From Actinospica robiniae DSM 44927 (GTDB lineage: Bacteria > Actinomycetota > Actinomycetes > Streptomycetales > Catenulisporaceae), in NCBI RefSeq assembly GCF_000504285.1, contig NZ_KI632511.1:1981372-2045371 (forward strand): a stretch of DNA of 64,000 bases, in the 5' to 3' direction. Positions 8,132-20,000 of this stretch are shown here, piece by piece. Each line of letters opens with the position of its first letter. Positions within the stretch are counted from its first letter, which is position 1. The notes beneath the pieces are model-generated. The model did no database searches, was not told where the DNA came from, and saw nothing but the letters and a program-made list of their open reading frames with translations. The translations under genes were made by a program, and so were the position numbers.

Positions 8132-10369
8132 ATGCGACACTCATCGATCATCGACGCGATCGGCCACACCCCGCTGGTGCGGCTGCGGATCGACGCCCCG
8201 GAAGGCGTGGAGGCGTACGCCAAGCTCGAGATGCTCAACAACTTCGCCATGAAGGACCGGGTCGCCCGCCAGGTGATCGCCGAGGCCCGGCGGACCGGGG
8301 CGCTGGCCGAGGGCGCGCCCATCGTGGAGAGCTCCTCGGGCACCATGGCCCTCGGCCTGGCGCTGGTGGGCACCCATCTCGGCCATCCGGTGCACATCGT
8401 CACCGACCCGCGGATCGACCCGATCACCCTGGCCAAGCTCACCACCCTCGGCTGCGAGGTGCACGTGGTCGAGGCGATGACCGGCCAGGGCTGGCAGAGC
8501 GCCCGGCTGGAGCGGCTGGCCGAGCTGATGGCCGGCCTGCCCGGGGCGTTCTGGCCGCGGCAGTATTCGAACCCGCAGAACCCGGCGGCCTACCGCACCC
8601 TGGCCGACGAGCTGGTGGCCGATCTGGGCGGGCTGGACGTGGTGGTCGGCGCGGTGGGCAGCGGCGGCTCGCTGTGCGGCACCTCGCGGGCGCTGCTGGA
8701 GCGGCTGCCGGAGCTGAAGGTCGTCGGTGTGGACTGCGTCGGCAGCGTGCTCTTCGCCCAGCCGGACGTGCCCTCGCGCAAGCAGAGCGGCCTCGGCAAC
8801 AGCCTGTTCCCGGACAACATCGACTACACGCTCTTCGACGAGGTGCACTGGCTCTCCGACGACGAGGCCTTCGACGCCACCCACCGGCTGGCCCGGGAGC
8901 AGAAGATCTTCGGCGGCAACACTTCGGGCTCGGTCTACCGGATCCTGAGCCACCTCGCGCGCAACGCCGCGCCCGGCACGAAACTGGTCGGCATCATGCC
9001 CGACCGCGGCGACCGCTACGTGGAGAGCGTGTACACGCACCGGCCGGCCGGACCGATCGCGGCCGAGCCGGCCGAGGTCGAGTACGGGACCGCCGTCACG
9101 AGCTGGTCCTTCGCCCGCATCCCGCGCCGGGATCGGCCGGTGCTGGTGTTCGTCGAGTCCAACACCACCGGCACCGGGATGTTGATGCTGCGCACGGCTG
9201 TGCGCCTCGGGGTGGAGCCGGTGCTCTTCGCGAAGGACCGGGAGCGCTACCCGGGCCTGGCCGAGACCGGCTGCCGGGTCGTGGTCTGCGACACCGACGA
9301 CGCCGCCGCGCTGCACGACGTCGTGGCGGAGACGGTGGCCGGACGCACCGTCGCCGGTGTGACCACCACCAGCGAGTTCTACCTCGAACACAGCGCGCGG
9401 CTGGCGGCGCGGCTCGGCGTGCCGGGCAACCCCGTCGACGCGATGGCGGCCTGCCGCAACAAGGCGTTGACCCGCCGGGTGCTCGCGGACGTCGGCATCG
9501 GCCAGCCGCGGTTCTCGGCCGTGAGCGAGCCGTCCGAGGTCGACGCCGCCATCGCCGCGGTCGGCCTGCCTTGCGTGGTGAAGCCGGTCGGTGAGTCGGG
9601 TTCGCACGACGTGCTGTGGTGCCCGGATGCCGAGACCGCCGCCGCGCACGCCGCGAAGGTCCTCGCGGTCACCCGGAACGTGCGCGGCCAGGAGACCGCG
9701 CGCACGGCGCTGGTCGAAGAGTACGTCGCAGGGCCGGAATACAGCGCGGAGATGTTCTGCGTGAACGGCGAGGTCTACTGCGTCGGCGTCACCGAGCGGA
9801 CGCTCAGTGCGCTGCCGCACTTCGTGGAGACCGGCCACCTGTTCCCGGCCGCTCTGGACGAGATCAAGGCCCGGGAGATCTCCGAGGCGGCCGGGCAGGC
9901 GCTCAAGGCGCTCGGCTTCGAGCGCGGCGCGGCGCACGTGGAGCTCAAGACCGCCGACTGCGGCCCGGTCGTGGTGGAGGTCAACGCGCGCCCGGCCGGC
10001 GGGATGATCCCGGAACTGGTCCGCCTGGCCACCGGGATCGACCTGATGGACCAGCAGGTGCGCAGCGCCGCGGGCCTCCCGGTGAGCCTCGCGGCGACCC
10101 GCGCGAAGCGGGCCGGCATCAGGTTTCTGACCGTGCCGGCTCCGGGGCGCCTGCTCCAGGTGACCGGCGTGGAGCGGGCGCGGGCGGTGGCCGGCGTGGA
10201 CCAGGTCACGGTCACCGGCGTCCCCGGGCAGGCGGTGCACGCGGTACGCGACGCATACGACCGACTCGGCTACGTCATCGCGTCCGGAGAGAGCGCCGAG
10301 GAGGTGCGGCGGGCGCTCGACGAGGCCGTCGCGCAGCTGAACGTCGTGGTCGAGGCCGACCTGGGGTAA
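8132..10369 (+). CDS. Cysteine-synthase-like PLP enzyme fused to ATP-grasp ligase
   Basis: A 745-residue two-domain protein. Residues 1 to about 320 are a fold-type II PLP enzyme of the cysteine synthase/SbnA group, with the Schiff-base lysine in AMKDR (lysine 41), a substrate loop ESSSGTMALGLA, and the phosphate-binding GSGGSLCGT. Residues about 335 to 745 are an ATP-grasp ligase, with the CVVKPVGESGSHDV strand and VVVEVNARPAGG metal site. The PLP half should perform beta-replacement on an O-phosphorylated hydroxy-amino acid with an amine donor such as aspartate or glutamate. The ATP-grasp half implies an ATP-dependent amide-type bond whose substrates I cannot name. The ATG follows AAGGAG. 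Together with the lyase upstream and the GHMP kinase it suggests 2,3-diaminobutyrate supply. Confidence 0.88.
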   Translation: MRHSSIIDAIGHTPLVRLRIDAPEGVEAYAKLEMLNNFAMKDRVARQVIAEARRTGALAEGAPIVESSSGTMALGLALVGTHLGHPVHIVTDPRIDPITLAKLTTLGCEVHVVEAMTGQGWQSARLERLAELMAGLPGAFWPRQYSNPQNPAAYRTLADELVADLGGLDVVVGAVGSGGSLCGTSRALLERLPELKVVGVDCVGSVLFAQPDVPSRKQSGLGNSLFPDNIDYTLFDEVHWLSDDEAFDATHRLAREQKIFGGNTSGSVYRILSHLARNAAPGTKLVGIMPDRGDRYVESVYTHRPAGPIAAEPAEVEYGTAVTSWSFARIPRRDRPVLVFVESNTTGTGMLMLRTAVRLGVEPVLFAKDRERYPGLAETGCRVVVCDTDDAAALHDVVAETVAGRTVAGVTTTSEFYLEHSARLAARLGVPGNPVDAMAACRNKALTRRVLADVGIGQPRFSAVSEPSEVDAAIAAVGLPCVVKPVGESGSHDVLWCPDAETAAAHAAKVLAVTRNVRGQETARTALVEEYVAGPEYSAEMFCVNGEVYCVGVTERTLSALPHFVETGHLFPAALDEIKAREISEAAGQALKALGFERGAAHVELKTADCGPVVVEVNARPAGGMIPELVRLATGIDLMDQQVRSAAGLPVSLAATRAKRAGIRFLTVPAPGRLLQVTGVERARAVAGVDQVTVTGVPGQAVHAVRDAYDRLGYVIASGESAEEVRRALDEAVAQLNVVVEADLG

Positions 10370-10380
10370 GGCGGGGACAA

Positions 10381-10424
10381 AAGCCGATCGCCGCTCCGGA
10401 GTCTTCCGGAGCGGCGATCGGCTT
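10381..10424. terminator. Perfect 20-bp hairpin, probable bidirectional terminator
   Basis: Bases 10381-10400 and 10405-10424 are exact reverse complements, separated by the loop GTCT. It sits 11 bases after the stop of the PLP/ATP-grasp gene and also downstream of the minus-strand small peptide gene that ends at 10510, so it can end both transcripts. There is no long T run, as is common for actinobacterial terminators. Confidence 0.85.
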
Positions 10425-10509
10425 GCCTCGTGGGCAGTGCCGGCGGGCCTCGTGGGCCTTCGGCGGTCGGGCCTTGTGGGCCGCGCACCTCCTTCTTCGG
10501 GGTCTGTTC

Positions 10510-10704
10510 CTACTCCCAGGACGTGTTGTCCGGCTCGGCCGGCGGCACCGGGGTGCCGCTCGTGGTGGAACCGTCGGCCAGAATGTGCGCGGCCACCGTC
10601 GCGCCGTGGTGCGCGGTGACGCTGAGCACGCCCGGTCCGAGCGCGAGCAGGCCCGCCGCGGACGCGATCCCCGCCATCGCCTTGATGCCCTTGACCATGT
10701 CCAT
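10510..10704 (-). CDS. Small secreted or membrane-anchored peptide (64 aa)
   Basis: A 64-residue peptide of unknown family. It starts MDMVKGIK, followed by a hydrophobic stretch (about residues 9-30) that could be a signal peptide or a single membrane segment. The tail is polar and proline/threonine-rich and ends PDNTSWE. The ATG at 10704 is chosen because a perfect GGAGAAA lies 5-6 bases upstream; a longer frame to 10800 lacks this. It is divergent from NRPS-1. Its size, export-type N-terminus and aromatic-acidic ending resemble another small peptide at 58539-58709. A signalling or immunity role is possible but only a guess. Confidence 0.7.
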   Translation of the reverse strand: MDMVKGIKAMAGIASAAGLLALGPGVLSVTAHHGATVAAHILADGSTTSGTPVPPAEPDNTSWE

Positions 10705-11032
10705 CGCGGTTTCTCCAGTCTGCGCTCGGATGGTGCGCCGATGCCGTTTCCGGCCAACTGGAATGAAGTTAAGACGGCCTGCTTTCGGTACTCCTTCCAA
10801 GCCTTATCCATCCGCTATCAACGGTGGATCATCAGAATTCAGATTGCCTCGATCCGGCGCCCGGAGGTCGCGGCGGGGGGTCTCGGACCGATAGCGCGGC
10901 GAAGCCGTTCCGATCGAACGCCGCTGCACACTGCCCATGTCAGGCCCCGGACCACGCCGGCGAATCGGCGGCCGGCCTGGCTGTCGGCAAAAGTGCCGGA
11001 TGGTGAACGGCCGGACTCGGGAGAAGCTCGCA
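10705..11032. promoter_or_regulatory. Divergent promoter region between small peptide gene and NRPS-1
   Basis: Lower in GC than its surroundings (notably about 10740-10850), which suits promoters in such DNA. It must hold the start of the long NRPS-1 operon and of the small peptide gene. The NRPS-1 frame is open back to 10937, but the peptide there is not condensation-domain-like. I see no clear tandem SARP box. Confidence 0.45.
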
Positions 11033-14000
11033 ATGCATGAAGACGATGTGGAGATCGAGGACGTATACCCGCTCTCGGCGCTCCAGGCAGGGCTGCTGTA
11101 TGAGGAGTCGAATGTCGCGCCCGGCGCGGCTCGCCCTTATCTGGTGCAGCAGGTCGATCGTTTCACCGGAGCCATCGATGTCGGCATCCTGATAGCGGTC
11201 TACGAGTCCCTGGTGGACCGGCACCCGGCGCTGCGCACGGGTTTCGAGTGGGCCGGGGACGAGCCGCGGCAGCTGGTGCGGCGCGCGGCGCGGCTCCCGG
11301 TGACCCGTCTCGACTGGTCGGCGATCGCACCCGGGCGGCGCGAGGCCGAACTCGCCGCGCTCATCGAGCAGGACCGGCGCACCCCCTTCGACCCGGCGTG
11401 CCCGCCGCTGGCCCGGCTCACCGTCGTCAGCCTGTCCGGCACCGAGCTGCTCACCCTCTTCACCGTCCATCACATCCTCGTGGACGATCAGAGCCTGACC
11501 GTGCTCGACGCGGAGTTCGACGAGCTCTACCGCGCCGCGGTCTCGGACCGCGAGGCCGCGCTGCCGCCGGCTCCGTACTTCGCCGACTTCATCCAGTGGC
11601 AAGCCGATCGGCGGCGCGAGCTGACCGACGAGGACGCCCGGGCCGCTGCGGCGCGGTTCGCCGACCTCGCGCAGCTCGGCCCGCTCACGCTCGGCTCCGC
11701 GCGTTCGGCCGCCGCGTTCGAGCGGGTCACGCTGCGGATGACGGCCGAGGAAGAGGCCTCGCTCACCGGCTTCGCCCGCCGGGCCCGGGTCTCGATGAGT
11801 TCGCTGCTGCACGGTGCCTGGGCGTTGGTGCTCAGTGGCCTGACCGGCGGTGACGAGGCCGTCTTCGGTTTCACCGCGACCCAGCGGCCCAAGGCCGTTC
11901 CCGGCGTGGACCGCCTGGTCGGCGCCTGCATCGCGACTCTGCCGGTGCGTCTCGCGGTGGACCGCGCGGCCAAGGCCGGGGATTGGCTGCGCGGGGTGCA
12001 GCGGGAACTGGTGGATGCCTGGAGCGACGAGGCGCTGCCCTTCCTGGACGGCCGGCTGCTCGGTCGCCGCGGCGAGGACGCCGGGGCGCGCATCGAGTCG
12101 ATCTTCGTGGTGGAGAACGGCACGGCCGTCATCCACGACCTGCCCGGCGTCGAGCGCACCCGCCTCGACTCGATCGGCTGGACCGGCTATCCCGTCGTCG
12201 TCGACGTCGGTTTCATCGACGGCCTGCACGTGGACGTCACGGTGGACGGGTCACGCGCCGACGCCGCGGCCGCCCGCCGCCTTGCCGAGCGCTTCCGGCA
12301 CGTGCTTCACGCCCTGGCCGCGGACCGCGATGCCCTGGTGGGCACGGTCGACCCGCTGCTGCCGGACGAGCGCGAGCAACTGCTCCGCTGGGGGACCGGC
12401 GCCGCTCTGGCCGCCGACGCGAAAGGAGTCGCCGAGCGCTTCGAGCAGCAGGCCGCCCGCACCCCGGACGCGATCGCGGTGGAGTTCGAGGGGCGCAGTG
12501 TCTCCTACCGCCGGCTCGACCAACGGGCGAACCGCCTGGCGCGTACCCTTCGCGAGCACGGGGTGGGTGCTGAGGTATTCGTCGCCTTGGCGATGGAGCG
12601 CTCCGTCGAGCTCCTCGTGGCCTTCCTCGCGACGCTCAAGGCCGGCGGCGCCTACGTGCCGATCCCGGCGGCGTACCCGCTCGCGCTGGCCCGGGCAGTG
12701 CTGGCCGACCTCCAGCCGGCGGTGCTGTTGACCGACGCCGTCCATGTGCGCGGCGAGGTGGTGCCGGGGCTCGCGGACACCGGTCTACCGGTGATCGTGG
12801 TCGACGACGCCGACGCCGAGTCACCCGGCGACGACTCGGGCCTGGGCCTCGACTGCCCGCCGGATCAACTCGCCTACGTGATGTTCACCTCGGGGTCCAC
12901 CGGAACCCCCAAGGGCGTGGCGATCACTCACGGGAACATCATCACCCTGACGGACGACGCGTGCTGGCGCAACGGCAACCACGACCGGGTCCTGATGCAC
13001 TCGCCGCACTCCTTCGACGCCGCCACCTACGAGATGTGGGTCCCGCTGCTGCACGGCGGCACGGTCGTGCTGATGCCGCCCGGCGCGGTGGACACCGACA
13101 GCCTCACCCGTTGCCTGGAGACCGCGGACGCCACCGGCATGTACCTGACCAAGGCCATGTTCGATGTCTTGGTCGCCGAGTCGCCGCGCACCCTCTCGCT
13201 GGTGCGCGAGGTGTGGACCGGCGGCGAGGAGGCCTCGCTGCGCTCGATGAACACCGTCGGGCAGCTGTGCCCCGACCTGTCAGTCCTGCACGTCTGGGGG
13301 CCCACCGAGACCACCGTGTTCGCGACCTACCGCCTGGTGGGCGCCGGCGGCTACGAGGGTTCGGTCTCGATCGGCGCCCCGATGGACGACACCCGCGTCT
13401 ACGTGCTCGACGGCGGCCTGCGGCTGCTGCCGCCCGGTACTGTCGGCGATCTCTACGTGGCCGGGCCGCGACTGGCCCGCGGCTACGTCAACCGTCCCGC
13501 CGTGACCGCGCAGGCCTTCCTGCCCGACCCGTTCGGGGAGCCCGGCTCGCGGATGTACCGCACCGGCGATCTGGCCCGCTGGAACGCAGAGGGCGAACTC
13601 GAGTTCGCCGGGCGAGCCGACGGCCAGGTGAAGATCCGCGGGTTCCGGATCGAACTGGGCGAGATCGAGACCGTACTCGCGCAGGCTCCGGGCGTGAGCC
13701 AGGCCGTGGCCGTGGTGCGCGAGGACCGCGCCGGGGACAAGCGGCTCGTCGCCTACGTGGTGCCGGCGGATCCGCATCCGGTCACGGGCGGCTCCTCCGA
13801 GAGCGCCGTCGATCTCGAGGCGCTGCGCGGATTCCTGGCGACCCGGCTGCCCGGCTACATGCTGCCCTCGGCGATCGTGGTGCTGCCCGGACTTCCGCTC
13901 ACCGCACACCGCAAGGTCGATCGCAGGGCCCTGCCGGCGCCGTCGGCCGCACAGTCACAGAGTTCGCACATCGAGCCGAGCACGCCGGCCGAGGCCGAAC

Positions 14001-17000
14001 TGTGCCGCCTGTTCGCCGACGTGCTCGGCATCGCGCGGATCGGTATCGACGAGGACTTCTTCGCCATGGGCGGGCACTCGCTGCTCGCCATGCAGCTGAC
14101 CAACCGCATCCGCTCGGCCTTCCAGACCGAGATCAGCATCCGCGACCTGTTCCTCGGCGCGACGGTCGAGCAGATGGCCGCCCGGCTGCAGACCGCGTCG
14201 GCCGCCGGGGCGCGCCTGAAGCCCGCGGTGCGGCCGGATGTGCTGCCGCTCTCCCCCGCCCAGCGCCGGCTGCGCTTCCTGCATGCCTTCGAGGGCCCGA
14301 GCGCCACCTACAACGTGCCGCTCGCCCTCGAGTTGACCGGCACACTCGACACGCAGGCGCTGGAAGCCGCGGTCAACGACGTGGTCGCCCGGCACGAGAT
14401 CCTGCGCACCGTCTACCCCGACTACCTCGGCGAGCCGCGTCAGCTCATCCTCGATCCCGAGCACGTCCACATCGCCCTGGAGATCGACGACGTCCCGGCC
14501 GCGCGGGTCGAGGAGTGGATCAATCGCCAGATCGGGCACTGCTTCGAGCTGACCGTCGAGCCGCCGATCAAGGCGCTGCTGCTGCGCTCCGAGGCGGACG
14601 CGGACCCGGACGCGCGGACGGCCACGCTGCTCCTGCTCACGCATCACATCGCCACCGACGGCTGGTCGATGGGCCCGCTGATCGCGGATCTGGGCACCGC
14701 GTACAACGCGCGCCTGCGAGATCAGAATCCTGATTGGTCCGCGCTGCCCGTGCAGTACGCCGACTTCACCCTCTGGCAGGCCGGACGCGTCGAGGACCAG
14801 CTGGAGTTCTGGCAGCGGGAGCTGGCCGGCCTGCCCGAGGAGATCGCCCTCCCGCTGGACCGGCCGCGCCCGGCCCAACGCGGCAACGACGGCGTGACGC
14901 AGCTGTTCGGCACCCGCCCCGAGGTGCACGACGCGCTTCAGGACCTGGCCCGCGCCAACCAGGCCAGCCTGCTGATGGTGCTGCAGGCGGCGATCGCGGC
15001 CCTGCTGCACCGGCACGGCGCGGGCGACGACATCCCGGTCGGCACCGTCGTGGCCGGACGCGACGACGAGGGCCTCGAGGATCTCATCGGCTTCTTCGTC
15101 AACACCGTCGTGCTGCGCACCGACACCAGCGGCAACCCCACCTTCCGGGAACTGCTCGGCCGGGTGCGCGAGGCCGACCTGCGCGCCTTCGCCCACCAGG
15201 ACGCCCCCTTCGACCGGCTGGTCGAGCAGCTGGCGCCGACCCGCACGCCGGGCCGCCATCCGCTCTTCCAAGTGGCCTTCGCCCTCGACACCGATCAGGA
15301 CCTGCGGCCGGAGCTCGACGGTCTCACCGCGCGCACGCTCGCGATCGCGCCGACCACGGCGAAGTTCGACCTGCACTTCACCTTCCGGCTCAGCCACGCC
15401 GCCGACGGCACGCCGTCCGGTCTCTCGGGTGAACTCACCTACGCCACCGACGTCTTCGACGCGGCCACGGTGCAGGGCCTGATCCAGCGTCTCGACCTGC
15501 TGCTCGCCTCGGTCGCGGCCGATCCCGACGAACGCATCGACGACATCGAGGTGCTCGACGCGGCCGAGCTCAGCCTGCTGACGTCAGGCCTGTGCGCCAC
15601 GCCGGCGCCCGAGGACACCGGGACCATCCTGGACCTGTTCGGCTACGTCGTCGCCGAGGACCCGGACTCGATCGCGGTCGCGGACGGCACCGTGGAACTG
15701 AGCTACGGCGAGCTCGACCGGCTCGCCGGCCGCTTCGCCCGGCGCCTGGCGGACTCCGGCGTCGGCGCGGGCACCGCGGTCGGCGTGTGCGTGCCGCGCT
15801 CGGCGGCGGTGGCCGTGGCCGTGCTCGGCATCTGGAAGGCCGGCGCGGTCTACGTCCCGATCGACGCGGAGGCCCCGGAGGAGCGCTCCCGCTACCTGAT
15901 CACCGACTCCGGCGCGCAGGTGCTGGTGGCGACGGCGCGCACCGCGGACCAGGCGAGCCGCTTCGGCCTGCCGGTGCTCACGCTCACCGAACTCGAGGAT
16001 CCGGCGGACGGAGCGGCGGACCCGGCGGCGCCTCGGCCGCCGCATCCGGCCGAGCTCGCCTACATCATCTACACCTCCGGCTCCACCGGACGTCCCAAGG
16101 GCGTGGCCATCGAACACCGGAGCCTGGGCAACCTCGCCTACGCGGTGCGCCGCTGGTCCGGCCTGGACCGGCACGACCGGGTGCTGCAGTACGCCTCCTT
16201 CACCTTCGACGCCTCGATCTGGGAGTTCCTGCTCGCCTGGGGCGCCGGCGCGGTGCTGCGCATCGCCACCGAGCACGAGCGCGGCGGCGACGAGCTCTCC
16301 CGCGTCCTGGCGGACGAGCGGATCAGCTTCAGTACCCTGACGCCCTCGGTCGCGGCGCTCATCGGCGGCCCGGACGATCTGCCTGATCTCCACACCCTGA
16401 TGCTGTGCGGCGAGGCGGTGCCGCCGGTGCTGGCCGACCGCTGGGCGGTGCCCGGACGCGTGCTGATCAACGGCTACGGCCCCACCGAGACCACGATCGC
16501 GGCAGGCCTGGCCGAGCTGCACGCCGGGGAGCCGATCACCATCGGCCCGCCGCCCGCGGGCGTGCGCGTCTACGTCCTCGGCGACAACCTGCGGCCCATG
16601 CCGCCCGGCGGCGTCGGCGAGATCTACATCGGCGGCGCCTCCACCGCGCGCGGCTACGTCGGGCGCCCGGCCCTGACCGCGTCCCGCTTCGTCGCCGACC
16701 CGTACACGAGCCACCCCGGCACCCGGATGTACCGCTCCGGCGACCTCGGCCGGGTCGACCGGGATGGCGCGCTCAGCTTCGCCGGCCGCGTCGACGACCA
16801 GGTCAAGATCCGCGGCGTGCGGATCGAGCCCGGCGAGATCGAGGCGGCGCTGGCCGAGCATCCGGCGATCGCACAGCCCTTCGTCGCCGTGCGCGAGGAC
16901 CTCCCGGGGGACAAGCGCCTGGTCGCCTACCTCGTGCCGGCCCTGCCCCGCGCGGCGGCCGACGGCCCCGTACTCGACCTGGCCGACGTGCGCGAGTTCC

Positions 17001-20000
17001 TGGCCGCCCGGCTGCCCGCCGCGTTGATGCCGTCCGCGTTCGTGGAGCTGCCGGAGCTGCCGCTCACCGCGCACGGCAAGGTCGACCGCGCCGCGCTGCC
17101 CGCTCCGGTGGCGGACCGCGCCCGGGTGCATCGCAAGCCCGGCACCGCGCTCGAGGAGCTGGTGTGCGGACTGTTCGCGGAGACCCTCGGTCTGCCGGAG
17201 GTCGGCGTCGACGAGGACTTCTTCGTCCTCGGCGGCCACTCGCTGCTCGCGCTGCGACTGACCAACCGCATCCGCGCCGCCATGGAGACGGATCTGCGCA
17301 TCCGCGACCTGTTCGAGTCGCCCACGGCCGAGGGCGTCGCCCGGCGCCTCGAGGCCGAGACGGCCCGCCGCAGCCGGATCGAGCCGATGCCGCGGCCGGA
17401 CCTGCTGCCGCTCTCCTTCGCCCAGCGCCAGCTGCGGTTCCTCTACGAGTTCGAAGGTCCGAGCGCGACCTACAACCTGCCCATCGCGCTGCGCCTCGTG
17501 GGCGCGGTCGACCTCGAGGCGCTGCAGAGCGCGATCGACGACGTCGTCGCCCGGCACGAGGTGCTGCGCACCTGCTACCCCGGCGATCTCGGCGAGCCGC
17601 GCCAGCTCATCCTCAGCCCGGAACGGGCGCGCGTCGTCCTCGAGGTCTGCGAGGTGCCGGCCGGGCAGATCGGCGACCGGCTGCGGCACGAGGCGGAGCG
17701 GCCCTTCGATCTCGCGGCCACTCCCCCGTTCCGCGCCTTGCTGCTGCGCACCGCCCCGGACGCCGCGGTCCTCCTCGCCGTCGTGCACCACATCGCCACC
17801 GACGGCTGGTCGATGGGCGTGCTCCTCAGCGACCTGGGCGAGGCGTACAACGCCCGGCGCCGCGGCCGCGGCCCGCAGTGGGACGCCCTGCCGGTGCAGT
17901 ACGCCGACTTCTCGCTCTGGCAGGCGGCCGAGGTGGACGACGGGCTGGAGTTCTGGCGGACGGAACTGGCCGGGCTGCCCGAGGAGATCCCGCTGCCGCT
18001 GGACCGGCCCCGCCCGGCCCAGCGCGACGGGCGCGGCGGCACGGTCGGCTTCGCGGCCGGGCCGGAGAGCCACCGCAGGCTGGAACAGCTCGGCCGCGAC
18101 CAGCACGCGACCCTGTTCATGGTGCTGCAGACCGCGCTCGTCACCCTGCTGCACACGCACGGCGGCGGCGAGGACATCCCGCTCGGCACCCCGCTGACCG
18201 GTCGCACCGACGCGTGCCTCGAGAACCTCGTCGGCCTGTTCATCAACACCCTGGTCCTGCGCGCGGACACCGGGGGCGACCCCACCTTCCGCGAGCTGCT
18301 CGGCCGGGTGCGCGAGGCCGACCTGCGCGCCTTCGCCCACCAGGACGCCCCCTTCGACCGGCTGGTCGAGCACCTGGCGCCGGCCCGCAACCCGAACCGC
18401 AACCCGCTCTTCCAGGTGATCTTCTCGGTGGAGACCGGTCAGGATCCGGGCCCCGCGTTCGACGGGCTCGACGCGACGCCGCTCGCGGTCCAGGCCGAGG
18501 TGGCCAAGTTCGACCTCACCATCACCTTCCGCCCCCGGTACGGCGCCGACGCCGCCCCCGCGGGCCTGACCGGCGAGGTCAACTACGCATCCGACGTCTT
18601 CGACCGGGCCACGATCGAGGCCCTGGTCGAGCGCCTCAGCACGCTGATCGACGCGATCGGCGCCGACCCGGACGCCCGGCTCGGCGCGCTCGAGATCCTC
18701 CCGGCCGGCGAGCGCGACCGGCTCCTGGCGTGGGGCACCGGCCTCGTCACGGCCGCCGGCCCGCGCAGCGTGGCAGAGCGCTTCGAGCAGCAGGCCGCGC
18801 GCACCCCGGCGGCCGTCGCGGTCGAGTACGACGGCGCAACGGTGACCTACCGCGAGCTCAACCGGCGAGCCAACCGGCTGGCCCGGCTGCTGCGCGGGCA
18901 CGGGGTCGGGCCGGAGGTGTTCGTCGCCGTCGCGATGGACCGCTCGGTCGACCTGCTCGCCGCCTTCCTCGCCACCCTCAAGGCGGGCGGTGCCTACGTG
19001 CCGATCCCGGCCGCGTACCCGCCGCCGCTGGCGCGGGCCGTACTCGACGACGTCAAGCCGGCCGTGGTGCTGACCGACCTCGTCAACGCCGGGCGCGAGG
19101 TCGTGCCCGCAATCGCGGCCACCGGCCTGCCGGTGATCGTGGTCGACGACGCGGACACGGCCCTGCCCGGTGACGCGGCTGACCTCGGCCTGGTGTGTCC
19201 GCCGGATCAGCTCGCGTATGTGATGTTCACCTCGGGGTCCACCGGCACGCCCAAGGGCGTGGCGATCACCCACGGGAACATCGTGGCCCTGGCCGACGAC
19301 GTTCGCTGGCGCAACGGCAATCACGACCGGGTCCTGATGCACTCGCCGCACTCCTTCGACGCGGCCACCTACGAGATGTGGGCGCCGCTGCTGCACGGCG
19401 GGACCGTCGTGCTGATGCCGCCGGGGGCGGTGGACCCGCAGCGCCTGCACCACACGCTCAGCACCGGCCGGGTCACCGGGATGTTCCTGACCACAGCCCT
19501 GTTCGACGTGCTGGTGGCCGACGCGCCGGAGACGCTCTGCCTGGTCCGCGAGGTGTGGACCGGCGGAGAAGGGGTCTCGGTCCGGTCCATGAACCGGGTC
19601 GGACAGCTCTGCCCCGACCTCGCGGTCTTCCACGTGTACGGCCCGACCGAGACCACCGTGTACGCCTTGCACCACGCGGTGCGCGGCAGCGGGTTCACCG
19701 GCACGGTCCCGATCGGCGGTCCGCTGGACAACACAGTCGTCTACGTGCTCGACGATGCCCTGCGGCCGGTGCCCTCGGGCGTGGTCGGAGAGCTGTACAT
19801 CGCCGGCGCCGGGGTGGGCCGCGGCTACGCCGACCGCCCCGGCCTGACCGCCGGCCGCTTCCTGCCCGACCCCTTCGGCGAGCCCGGCTCGCGGATGTAC
19901 CGCACCGGCGACCTGGTGCGCTGGAACGCGCGCGGCGAGATCGAGTTCGTCGGCCGCGCCGACGGCCAGATCAAGCTGCGCGGCTTCCGGATCGAGCTCG

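Noticed and set aside
10937-11032. Upstream extension of NRPS-1 to 10937
   Set aside because: The extra residues are arginine-rich and not part of a C domain; the ATG at 11033 has GGGAGA and starts just before the fold.
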